Shown here: positions 12,311 through 20,437 of the stretch, one piece after another | Layout of the letters: each line of letters starts with the position of its first letter | Position numbering within the stretch: position 1 is the first letter of the stretch | Source of the DNA: a virus | Virus record (IMG/VR): IMGVR_UViG_3300049217_000051 | Coordinates: 1-41,062 of that record | Direction: 5' to 3' (one strand) | DNA: 41,062 nt | Made by a program: the position numbers and the translations under genes | The notes under the pieces: generated by a model | The model's input: the letters and a program-made list of their open reading frames with translations, nothing else | What the model was told of the DNA's origin: nothing | The model's database searches: none

Positions 12311-14791
12311 ATGACTAATTCACAGAAAATAGATACATTTAGCGAATTGTTTCGCCAATTATCTACTGAACAGAAAACTGATTATCTCAAATCACTCTCC
12401 GAAGCAGAGAAGATACAACTATATAAAAATCCTGACAACTTTCTCTTTGACAAACAGATTATTGGTGACGGTAAGTGGGTCTATTATCTTTTACGATGTG
12501 GCAGAGGCTTCGGTAAAGATATCGATATTACTACGCCAGTTCCAACACCAAATGGATGGAAGACAATGGCCGATCTACAAGTTGGAGATCAAGTATTTGG
12601 TGAAGATGGCAAGCCAACCACCATTACATGGGTATCGCCAATTTTTCATAATCCATGCTACCAACTAACATTTAGTACAGGCGAAACGGTTATTGCTGGG
12701 CAAGACCACCAATGGCTAACGCATACACACGCCAATAGAAAATCTGCTGGCAGATCAATAAATCCATCGCAGCCAACTGTCAAAACTACCAAAGAGTTAT
12801 TTGAGACACAGAGATATTTGGAACACGAAAGCAATCATAGTATTATCGTCTCCAAATCACTACAATATTCTACAAAACAACTTCCAATAGACCCGTATGT
12901 ATTAGGTTGTTGGTTGGGAGATGGACAATCTAATACTGGGGCAATCGAGTGTGCAGATCAACAGATACTTGATGAGATAGGTAAAGTTTATTCAGTAAAT
13001 CTTACAATTAGTTCAGTTGGCAAATCTAAATCAAGTAGATATAGAATAGGTAATTTATTAGATCAAATGCTAAATGGGACGCCACATAAAATTGGAGAAC
13101 TAACAAAATTATTACAAGAAAACAATCTGATAAACAATAAGCATATTCCAGCCATTTATCTACATTCTAATATAGAACAAAGAATGTCATTATTGCAAGG
13201 TCTAATGGACACTGACGGAAGTTGTGATAAGAGAGGCGTTTTAGAGTTCCGTAATACCAACAAGTTATTGACAGAACAAACATATGAGCTGATTTTATCG
13301 CTTGGTATCAAAGCAACTATGCATCAGAATGAAAGCTGGTTATACGATAAGCGATGTGCTGATAGATACCGCATTTATTCACAAACGGATAAGCCAGTAT
13401 TCCGATTGGATAGAAAGCGTTCTAATCAAAGAACACCGCAAAATGATTGTTGCAGATACATCACCAAAATAGAGCGGGTGCCAACAGTTCCAACCAAGTG
13501 TATTAGTGTTGATAATGCCAGTCATTTATATCTAATCACCAAAAGCTGCATTCCAACACACAATTCTCACGCTGGAGCTGCTTGGGTAGCCAAGAAGATT
13601 CGTCAGGGTGCTAAGAAGATTGGATTGTGCGGGCCGACCTATTCTGACGTCTCTGATACGATGGTGCCAATGATTCTTTCTTGGTTTTTGCCAGAAGAAT
13701 TTGCCGATCCATCTCATCCATATACTGACTACAAAATCAAGTTCAAGAATGGTGCTCAAATTCATTGCTACTCTTCCGAGGTAGAAAAGAAAGGCCCTAA
13801 CTTGGAGTATCTGTGGTGCGATGAGATTGCTACTTGGTGTCAAGGTCAGCCAGATAAAATCAAAGAGCGCTTTGATGACATTACCAGGGCTGTACGTAAG
13901 GGCAAGCATCCGCAAACCATTATTACCTCTACTCCCAAGAACCATCCCTTCTTCACTTGGTTTCAGAAGAACATCGATGGCTACAATCAGAACTTCAAAT
14001 TAGTGCAAGGTAGTATGTTGGAGAATCCAACTCTCTCGCAAGCTTACAAGGACAACCAGATTGCTTTGTATGCTCACAACTCCAAGGGCCGTCAAGAGCT
14101 GTTTGGTGATTTGATTACTGATACAGAAGGCGCTTTCTGGAACCACAAAGAGATTGATGATTTGCGAGCGCCATTACCCAGCCCGCTTATAATCACCGCT
14201 CGTAAATCGGCGGTGCCGACCAATGCTCAACTGATGGGCTTGGAACCAATGCCAACTCCCATTGATAAAAGCATCCCGCATTTAACACGAATGGGAATTG
14301 GATTTGATCCCTCTGGCTCGGTAGATGGTGATGAGTGTGGTATCTTGGCAGTAGCTCTCTATTCTAATCAACACGCCTATGTAATTGAAGATGCTTCTGG
14401 CTCTTACAACCCGAATGACTACGCAATCAAATTGGATCAATTATATCGCAAATATCCTTGTTCATTTGTAATGGTAGAATCCAACTTTGGTGGCAAAGAA
14501 TCTTTCTTGTATATCCTTCGCAGCGTCAATGCTACAATGAATGTTAAAACTATCCACTCTAAAACGGGGAAAGCTACCCGAGCTGAACACATCTCTGGTC
14601 TATATGCACAAGGCCGTGTGCATCACGTAGGTAGTTTCAAGTATCTGGAAGACCAAATGACTACTTTCAATGTGCATTACTCTAAATCACCAGATCGATT
14701 GGATGCATTGGGATTTGTTTTGACTGAACTTTTCTGGCCGCAAAATGCGGCCCCACTTATCACAGCTCGTAATCTACCAGCACAATATTAA
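12311..14791 (+). CDS. Terminase large subunit with in-frame intein
   Basis: The packaging ATPase-nuclease is split by a 349-residue intein within the Walker A motif: GRGFGK (residues 64-69) is followed after splicing by SHAGAAW (from Ser419). Walker B with catalytic Glu is LEYLWCDEIA (Asp504, Glu505). The C-terminal nuclease has acidic residues at Asp666 in GIGFDPSGS, Glu723 in MVESNFGG and Asp795/Asp798 in SPDRLDALG. Without the intein the protein is about 477 residues, a usual TerL size. It pumps DNA into the prohead through the portal and cuts it. It can only work if the intein splices, because the P-loop is broken otherwise. Confidence 0.9.
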   Translation: MTNSQKIDTFSELFRQLSTEQKTDYLKSLSEAEKIQLYKNPDNFLFDKQIIGDGKWVYYLLRCGRGFGKDIDITTPVPTPNGWKTMADLQVGDQVFGEDGKPTTITWVSPIFHNPCYQLTFSTGETVIAGQDHQWLTHTHANRKSAGRSINPSQPTVKTTKELFETQRYLEHESNHSIIVSKSLQYSTKQLPIDPYVLGCWLGDGQSNTGAIECADQQILDEIGKVYSVNLTISSVGKSKSSRYRIGNLLDQMLNGTPHKIGELTKLLQENNLINNKHIPAIYLHSNIEQRMSLLQGLMDTDGSCDKRGVLEFRNTNKLLTEQTYELILSLGIKATMHQNESWLYDKRCADRYRIYSQTDKPVFRLDRKRSNQRTPQNDCCRYITKIERVPTVPTKCISVDNASHLYLITKSCIPTHNSHAGAAWVAKKIRQGAKKIGLCGPTYSDVSDTMVPMILSWFLPEEFADPSHPYTDYKIKFKNGAQIHCYSSEVEKKGPNLEYLWCDEIATWCQGQPDKIKERFDDITRAVRKGKHPQTIITSTPKNHPFFTWFQKNIDGYNQNFKLVQGSMLENPTLSQAYKDNQIALYAHNSKGRQELFGDLITDTEGAFWNHKEIDDLRAPLPSPLIITARKSAVPTNAQLMGLEPMPTPIDKSIPHLTRMGIGFDPSGSVDGDECGILAVALYSNQHAYVIEDASGSYNPNDYAIKLDQLYRKYPCSFVMVESNFGGKESFLYILRSVNATMNVKTIHSKTGKATRAEHISGLYAQGRVHHVGSFKYLEDQMTTFNVHYSKSPDRLDALGFVLTELFWPQNAAPLITARNLPAQY
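12518..13564 (+). other. Intein with LAGLIDADG endonuclease, class 3 features
   Basis: The element spans Asp70 to Asn418 of the fused protein. Block A is ITTPVPTPNGWKTMADLQVGD, which lacks the usual Cys1/Ser1; the first residue appears to be Asp. Block B has His133 and Trp135 (GQDHQWL). Block F carries Cys397 in place of the usual Asp (KCISVDN). Block G ends in Thr416-His417-Asn418 before Ser419. Trp in block B, Cys in block F and Thr in block G form the W-C-T set reported for class 3 inteins. Two LAGLIDADG helices (LGCWLGDG at about 198-205 and LQGLMDTDG at about 295-303) mark a homing endonuclease. The DNA is more AT-rich than the exteins, suggesting later arrival. Confidence 0.85.
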
Positions 14792-14799
14792 GGAACTCA

Positions 14800-16941
14800 A
14801 TGCCAGCCAAATTGCATAAGGATTTGTATTCTTGCCACGAAGAGTATTGCCCCACTCTCAATGAGAAGCTTTGCCTCTTATACCAAGGAGGCTTTGCTAT
14901 TCAACAGAATGCTCAACTCTTCTTGGACAGATTAGAAGGCTTGGAGAGCCCCAAGGCATATCAGAGACGTCTCAAGTGTACGGCTTACATTCCGTATCTA
15001 TCAGAGTTCATTACCCAGTTTGGCGCCTCTTTGTTTTCGGAAGAGCTGGAAGTCAAGCCGCCAGGTGATGCGGAAGATGGCTCTACCCAGGGAGATGAGA
15101 TGCAGGATGATTTCTATAAGATGTTCATCCAAGATTGCGATTTGAATGGCAAATCATTGCACCAGTTTATGCAAGATGTCTTTGAGTGTGCTCTACATCA
15201 AATGAAAGTCTATGTAGGAATGGATTTCCCAAAGGCTAATAAGCAGCCAATCAATCGTTTAGAAGAGAAGATGATGGGGTTATCCAAGGGATACCTCTAT
15301 ACCATTCCGTATGACAATGTCATCGATTGGAAGAAAGACGAACGCACCCATAAGTATATTTGGTTGAAGATATTCGAGGAATGTTTTCCCGATGATGATC
15401 CAATGGTAGAAGCCAAACATTACTTTCAGTTCAAGATTTGGACGGTCAAGGACGGTAAAGGCTTTTGGCAGCTGTGGGAGAGCGAGCTAATGCCTCTGAC
15501 CAAGACCTATAATGCCAACACCAAATATACAATGAAAGATGAGGGCGCTGTTTCTTTCCCAGAAGTTCCCGTTTTCGACTTCCATATCCCTAAGGGCTAT
15601 CACGTCGGATTGCAAATAGGTTCTCTGTGCCAAGAGCATTATCAGAGACGATCCTTTATGGTCAGCAACGCCAATAAGACCTGCGTGTCTTTGGGCGTTA
15701 TCACCTTGGGGCCAGATGTCGGATCACCAGGCGATAGCACCCCGCCCGATATTGAAACGATGGAGACCCCGACCGCCCTCCGAACCAAGCTGGAAACGGA
15801 CGGCTGGGTGGTTCTTAGACAAACTGATAAGTGGGCGGACAAGGCAGAGATCATCGAAGCCAAGGGCGAAAGTCATAAATTCATTGCGGAGGAGTTGCGT
15901 CATTTGGTAGAAAGTATGATGCAGACTTTGCGTCAGATGAATATGACAGCTACGGCCAACCAAAAGGCAGTGGGTCGTTCTGCCGCTTCCAAGAGCATTG
16001 ACCAGCACGGCACCAGTATGTTGCTCTCTGTCTATGATAGGCGCGTCAAAGACTTCGTCAAGAAACTTTTCACTTGTTTGTCAGCCGGTCGCAAAGAGGA
16101 TATTGCTTGGGTAGTGGATGGACTGTCTATTGCAGAACCAGTAATGGAACGCAAGGACTTGATCGAAGAAGTCACCAAGATGGGCATTGAGTTCCAAAGC
16201 TTCCCCAAGATGTTCAAGAACAAATACATCTATCGTTTGGCTAATGAGCTTTTGGATAACAACCTATCTGATAAAGAAAAGATGGAGTTGCAAGAGAAAG
16301 TGGAAGAGTCGGTGGAAAAGGGAGACTTTGATAGCTTTGATGCAGAGGAAGCTAAAGCCGCCGGCAACCGAATGGCACCCGTCACAGCCAGCCACGAGGG
16401 CGGTGATCAATCATCTGCGCCACCATCACAACATCCCAAAGATATGCCAGTGGGTCAGAACGGTATGCCAGATGCGCCAGAGGGAAGACATTTAGCTACA
16501 GGTGCTCACGTTGATAGTGAAAAGGTCTATGACCAACTCAAAGGTGATTACGACGATAAATACATCAGTTGGATCAAAGATCATTTATGGGAAGATCAGA
16601 AAAACGTTCCATTGTCTTCAATCGACTACTCAAATATGAGTAATTGGGAAGCAACTCAAAGACCGGAGAAGGTTAAAGAGTTTATGGATAAAATCAAGAA
16701 TGATAACTTTGATAAGCCGATCATTTTGGCTAACGTTCCGCTGGATAACAGCAAAATGCACATATTAGACGGTCATACGAGAGCGATTGCCTATCTGAAA
16801 TTGGGGCTGCCAATTCCAGCTTATGTCACCCAAGTTCCTAAGCTGGCCAAAGAGATGCAAGAAATGCACTCAATGCAGAGAATGGGAGAGGCGGGTGGCA
16901 ATAGGATAGTTTCGCAACAGGTATCATCTAATCAGAACTGA
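14800..16941 (+). CDS. Portal protein with C-terminal ParB-like domain
   Basis: Directly after TerL and of 713 residues, this fits a portal. It shows portal-like alternating helices and strands through about residue 500. A Gly-, Pro- and Ser-rich linker (about 535-570) leads into a separate C-terminal unit. That unit contains ATQRPEKVKEFMDKIK, then KPIILANVPL, then HILDGHTRAIAYLKLGLP with the ParB-type DGHxR motif at about 657-661. ParB/sulfiredoxin-fold domains of this type bind nucleotide and some cut or clamp DNA. The portal is the DNA gate of the prohead, so a nucleotide-binding tail there is unusual. The portal call rests on position and size more than on motifs. Confidence 0.7.
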   Translation: MPAKLHKDLYSCHEEYCPTLNEKLCLLYQGGFAIQQNAQLFLDRLEGLESPKAYQRRLKCTAYIPYLSEFITQFGASLFSEELEVKPPGDAEDGSTQGDEMQDDFYKMFIQDCDLNGKSLHQFMQDVFECALHQMKVYVGMDFPKANKQPINRLEEKMMGLSKGYLYTIPYDNVIDWKKDERTHKYIWLKIFEECFPDDDPMVEAKHYFQFKIWTVKDGKGFWQLWESELMPLTKTYNANTKYTMKDEGAVSFPEVPVFDFHIPKGYHVGLQIGSLCQEHYQRRSFMVSNANKTCVSLGVITLGPDVGSPGDSTPPDIETMETPTALRTKLETDGWVVLRQTDKWADKAEIIEAKGESHKFIAEELRHLVESMMQTLRQMNMTATANQKAVGRSAASKSIDQHGTSMLLSVYDRRVKDFVKKLFTCLSAGRKEDIAWVVDGLSIAEPVMERKDLIEEVTKMGIEFQSFPKMFKNKYIYRLANELLDNNLSDKEKMELQEKVEESVEKGDFDSFDAEEAKAAGNRMAPVTASHEGGDQSSAPPSQHPKDMPVGQNGMPDAPEGRHLATGAHVDSEKVYDQLKGDYDDKYISWIKDHLWEDQKNVPLSSIDYSNMSNWEATQRPEKVKEFMDKIKNDNFDKPIILANVPLDNSKMHILDGHTRAIAYLKLGLPIPAYVTQVPKLAKEMQEMHSMQRMGEAGGNRIVSQQVSSNQN

Positions 16942-17093
16942 AAAAGACTGAATGCAATTCTTTTGCTGTTCTTGCGAAGAAACAAATGAGGAATATCCTC
17001 ATAGATCATAAGGTCAAGAACTATCGCCTTACAAATCCTGATAGTTCATAGCAGGCAATCAAACCAAAGCCTGTCAAAATATTTGAGGTTAAA
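16942..17093 (+). other. Structured leader with several hairpins
   Basis: This 152-nt gap between portal and scaffold genes contains a perfect 7-bp hairpin (ATGAGGA at 16986-16992 with TCCTCAT at 16996-17002). It also has an 8-bp stem (GAACTATC at 17018-17025 with GATAGTTC at 17040-17047) and a 5-bp stem (CAGGC at 17052 with GCCTG at 17069). The scaffold ribosome site GAGG follows. No coding frame is evident. It may be a regulatory RNA leader or an RNA-processing site. Confidence 0.45.
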
Positions 17094-17786
17094 ATGGCAG
17101 ATAACGACGGTAAGTCATCGGAATTCGTATCCAAATCGGATTTACAAGTAATGATGGCAACATTTGAACAGAAGATGACCGAGAGGGAAACTTCTTTCAA
17201 GAAAGAACTCGAAACACAATCCAACCAAATCCATTCTTCTTACGCAAAGAAGCTAAAGAAGCTGGGTATGGACACTTCTTCCACCGCAACATCCGAGGAA
17301 GACCCAGAAGATGTTAGTCCCACTAGCGGCAGAAAACCATCTAAACGAGAATTGGAACTCCAGACCAATATCGAGAAGCTGGTTAAGGAAATGGAAGACA
17401 CCAAAACTCGTGCGAAGCAAGCAGAAAGACGCCAAACCGTCACTGATCAGCTTCTCAAGAGCGGAGTTAATCCCAAGGCAGTCGATACGGTTTATACTCT
17501 TTTCAATGCACGAGATGCGTTGGTAGAGGCAGAAGACGGATCGCTCAAATTGAAGGTTAATGTTGGTGAGAGTGCTTCTAATGTAGCTTTACCTTTGACA
17601 GATGCTCTAAAACACTTTATGCAATCAGACGAAGGACAGATTTTCCAAACCCCATTGGGCACTAACGGTAGCGGTGGTAAAACACCAGCAGCCGCCAAGA
17701 CCTCAACAGATAAGGATATTCCAGCATATCGTAAGATCGATGTTGACTGGGCCGCTGTCTCTGATGATATGAAGTGGTCACCTTGA
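17094..17786 (+). CDS. Putative scaffolding protein
   Basis: The 230-residue product is highly charged, with a long coiled-coil-like N-terminal half (Lys/Glu/Gln heptads at about 15-60 and 85-125). A Ser/Pro linker lies near 65-80, and the C-terminal region is small and ordered. This composition and its position just before the capsid gene match phage scaffolding proteins. Such proteins guide assembly of the prohead shell and then leave or are degraded. No protease domain is visible in it. The call rests on composition and position only. Confidence 0.65.
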   Translation: MADNDGKSSEFVSKSDLQVMMATFEQKMTERETSFKKELETQSNQIHSSYAKKLKKLGMDTSSTATSEEDPEDVSPTSGRKPSKRELELQTNIEKLVKEMEDTKTRAKQAERRQTVTDQLLKSGVNPKAVDTVYTLFNARDALVEAEDGSLKLKVNVGESASNVALPLTDALKHFMQSDEGQIFQTPLGTNGSGGKTPAAAKTSTDKDIPAYRKIDVDWAAVSDDMKWSP

Positions 17787-17824
17787 ATAGGCTTTCAATT
17801 CCCAACTAACAAAGGAAACACAAT

Positions 17825-18940
17825 ATGGCAGGCGTAGGCACCATTACAGACGTAATCGCAAATTTACCAGCAATCTTCTATCAAGAAGGTCAATTCCTCT
17901 GGAACTACCAGGCACAGCAAGTTGCTATGAGCAAGAAAAAGAGGGGCCGTGGACCAGCATTCAACTGGACTGTGTCTAACGGCGGAGTCGTGGTCCTCAA
18001 CAGGGGCCCAGGATATACCGTTAACCCAGCTACTGATGTAGTGGATACCGATAGAGTTAAGATTACTCTTAACCGTGGTATCTATTCTACCTCTTTCGGC
18101 TTCACCGATGATGAGTTGGCAACTGTAGAGTCCTATTTGGGAACTGACGCTGTCGCTGACATCGTGAAAGACCTTTGGGGCGAAGCATATACCGAGCATC
18201 TTGCCGGTTTGATGCGTCAATTAGAATTGGATGCTTTGGTAGGAACCGGTGTTGCTTCCGGCGTACCTAACTTGGTTGGTCTTTTGAATGTTTTGCAACC
18301 ATCTGGAACTTACGGTGGTGCGTCCTTCGGAGGTTCTACTAACCCAGGTCTTATCTCTACTACTCAGTCTTCCGTTGGTAACGTCACCAGAGCTGACATC
18401 CGTTTGATGTTTGCTTCTATCAAGCAGAAGAGCGGTTGGAACCCAGATTACATCGAGTGTTCCCCAATTACTGCCACCTACCTCAATGGTATTGGTGATA
18501 ACCAGATCAGATACTTCAACGTAGCTGATCGTGAAATCTTCAACACCAGCGCCCAGGTTCCTATGAAGGGATTGGACAGCGTTACTTCTATTCTTGGTGT
18601 TCCACTTGTGGAAAACACTGCTTGGGGTATTACTTCAACTTCCAGCCCAGGCGCCAATGCAGATGGCTATGTCATCTTCGGAGCCAGAGACAAGACCCTC
18701 TTTGATGTCTTGACTTACTCCAAGGCACAAGATGCCTTCTTGAGCGATATCCGTGAGGGTATTTCCAAGGCAGATAACCAAGCTGCACAACCAGTCGGAC
18801 TTCCAGTTCGTTGCTGGGCACAAGCCAAGACCGCAGCCAGCAAGATTGTCAATATGGACATTGCAGTTGGCTTCGGAGTACTCGCTCCTAACCGCTTCGG
18901 TGTTATGAGTGGTGTAACTGGATTTACGCAAGACACCTAA
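17825..18940 (+). CDS. Major capsid protein
   Basis: The 371-residue product follows the scaffold and precedes small head-completion genes, the place of the major capsid protein. Its codons look highly optimised and it starts with a good AAAGGA site. It has an N-terminal arm (TITDVIANLPAIFYQEGQFL) and a central region with LMRQLELDALVGTG, typical of the spine helix and following loop in HK97-like capsid proteins. An E-loop-like Lys/Arg-rich stretch lies near 35-45 (KKKRGRGPAFNW). No specific family can be named from memory, but the role is fairly secure by context. Confidence 0.75.
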   Translation: MAGVGTITDVIANLPAIFYQEGQFLWNYQAQQVAMSKKKRGRGPAFNWTVSNGGVVVLNRGPGYTVNPATDVVDTDRVKITLNRGIYSTSFGFTDDELATVESYLGTDAVADIVKDLWGEAYTEHLAGLMRQLELDALVGTGVASGVPNLVGLLNVLQPSGTYGGASFGGSTNPGLISTTQSSVGNVTRADIRLMFASIKQKSGWNPDYIECSPITATYLNGIGDNQIRYFNVADREIFNTSAQVPMKGLDSVTSILGVPLVENTAWGITSTSSPGANADGYVIFGARDKTLFDVLTYSKAQDAFLSDIREGISKADNQAAQPVGLPVRCWAQAKTAASKIVNMDIAVGFGVLAPNRFGVMSGVTGFTQDT

Positions 18941-18951
18941 AGGCTAAATTA

Positions 18952-19308
18952 ATGACCTTCGGCCCCAGAACAAACATCTATACTAGCAGTGCGCCTGAAA
19001 CACTCGCAGAAGTAACTGGACTGGTTCCATTTACCAAAGGCGGCGCTCTTTTAGGTCTTATTGCAGATAGCTCTGATGGTTATGCGGCTTGGGTGCAAGT
19101 GTTTGATGGATATGCTGCGGCAGTAAACGGAGCAGTTCCATTAGTCTCTCTCAGGGTAGCAGCTAATGCACAAATATCTTTAGACGGTAAGGCCTTTGCG
19201 GGCGTGCCAGTTAGTAATGGTATCTGTATTGGCTTATCCAGCACCGGTCCTACCTATACGGCGGTCAGTAATAGTTTGTTTGTTACTGCCTTCTGGTTAG
19301 GACGATAA
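18952..19308 (+). CDS. Putative head decoration or virion structural protein
   Basis: The 118-residue protein is small, beta-rich and neutral, with no Cys cluster or signal peptide. It follows the capsid gene closely, where decoration (cement) proteins such as Mu- or lambda-type gpD usually lie. It contains two Asp-Gly-Tyr tripeptides (SSDGYAAW and VFDGYAAAV), a feature shared with many virion proteins in this window. The family is not recognised. It would stabilise the capsid if it is a decoration protein. Confidence 0.5.
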   Translation: MTFGPRTNIYTSSAPETLAEVTGLVPFTKGGALLGLIADSSDGYAAWVQVFDGYAAAVNGAVPLVSLRVAANAQISLDGKAFAGVPVSNGICIGLSSTGPTYTAVSNSLFVTAFWLGR

Positions 19309-19722
19309 ATGGTTGATTATACTCCCCTCCAAAGGGCGCAGCTCCGACAGTTTATGGGTTATTCAAAGCTGTTTAGTGGTTCTAACTCCATCTTCGAAAA
19401 CATCTTGGACGAAATCCAAGACCCTGCTTTCGATGGTGGCGTCACCCAAGCTGAAACTTTGGATTTGGTGCAAATGCTATTAGATATTGATACTGCCAGG
19501 CTCAACAATTCCAATTTAGGTCTTGGAACGATGGTGGTAGGTCAAGTTCAGTTTGATGCTGTTCGTAATGACGCCTTCTTGAAATCGGTAGGTAGAAGCT
19601 ACATTAAGAGATTATCCATTATCTTCTCAATGAAGCCAGCTCAAGACTATTACCGTGCCGCAGCTCCAAGCACTTCGGGCAACATTTACCCGCAAGCATA
19701 TGATTACGAGTCGGACGGCTAA
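19309..19722 (+). CDS. Putative head-tail connector protein
   Basis: The 137-residue product begins right after the previous stop and is mainly helical (about residues 5-110), with a Tyr- and Pro-rich tail. Helical proteins of this size placed between the capsid and tail genes are often adaptors that dock onto the portal. There is no sequence motif to prove it. Neighbours on both sides are virion genes, so a structural role is likely. Confidence 0.5.
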   Translation: MVDYTPLQRAQLRQFMGYSKLFSGSNSIFENILDEIQDPAFDGGVTQAETLDLVQMLLDIDTARLNNSNLGLGTMVVGQVQFDAVRNDAFLKSVGRSYIKRLSIIFSMKPAQDYYRAAAPSTSGNIYPQAYDYESDG

Positions 19723-19737
19723 TAAGGAGGCCATTCT

Positions 19738-20265
19738 ATGACCTTCGATAGTTCTTCTCCCCTCAGATACAGTATGGATTTTACCTTGGCCATACCCGCC
19801 ATTATTGGGGTAGCGCCTTACTCCATATTTGTCGTCACCATTGCTAACGATCAGGTTGATATCAATGATGTCGCTACCAATCGACAAGTGACAGAGACGC
19901 GCATTCTGTTGGCAGACGGTTATCGTGATTACGCAGGAGGCGATGGTTATCTTAATCCCTTCATTGTGCAATCAGAAGGCAACCAGTTAGTTCTTTCACA
20001 CGGACAATTAACTGCCAATACACTGAAGATGGGTCCGTTAGTTCCGCCCTATTTTTGGAATGACTTTGCAGGTGGCACCGACTCAGCAGTTTTTCAACCG
20101 TCTATTGGTAGCAACAATAACTTACAAGTCTTTGTACAGATACGCGGTCACGAACTGACACTTAACGGCAACTTTTTTGAGGTAAAGGAAATAGTTATCG
20201 ATACACTGATGGGGCTTTCTTATCACGTAATGTTAGAAGCCACTGCCAGCAACCCATTGTTATAA
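19738..20265 (+). CDS. Virion structural protein, unknown
   Basis: GGAGG lies just before the ATG. The 175-residue protein is beta-rich with hydrophobic strands, and contains two Asp-Gly-Tyr tripeptides (LLADGYRDYAGGDGYLNP). It sits between a likely connector and the tail genes, so it may be a head-closure or tail-completion protein. I recognise no family. It is followed by a tiny GIY-YIG gene that is clearly foreign to the structural cluster. Confidence 0.5.
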   Translation: MTFDSSSPLRYSMDFTLAIPAIIGVAPYSIFVVTIANDQVDINDVATNRQVTETRILLADGYRDYAGGDGYLNPFIVQSEGNQLVLSHGQLTANTLKMGPLVPPYFWNDFAGGTDSAVFQPSIGSNNNLQVFVQIRGHELTLNGNFFEVKEIVIDTLMGLSYHVMLEATASNPLL

Positions 20266-20272
20266 GTGTTGT

Positions 20273-20437
20273 ATGACTGACATCTGCTCAATCTATGTGA
20301 TTACCAATAATGATAAAGTTTATGTCGGGCAGACTTGGCAAACGTTGCATAACAGGTTTCGACAACATAAGAAACACTCCGAAGCAACCAAACAGAAGAT
20401 GCGAGAGACCTGGGCTAAAAAAAGAGAGGCTCTCTAA
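20273..20437 (+). CDS. Tiny GIY-YIG/NUMOD3 homing-endonuclease-like gene
   Basis: A 54-codon frame fills the gap before the next gene. It begins MTDICSIYVITNNDKVYVGQ, the GIY-YIG pattern (IYVI...VYVGQT) with a following RFRQHKK containing the catalytic-type Arg. It then reads HSEATKQKMRETWAKK, a NUMOD3-like DNA-binding helix. A full GIY-YIG domain is about 90 residues and has a later catalytic Glu that is absent, so nuclease activity is doubtful. Its TAA overlaps the next ATG (TAATG at 20435-20439), so it is translated with its neighbours. It is either a shrunken homing endonuclease or a domesticated DNA-binding peptide. Confidence 0.75.
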   Translation: MTDICSIYVITNNDKVYVGQTWQTLHNRFRQHKKHSEATKQKMRETWAKKREAL

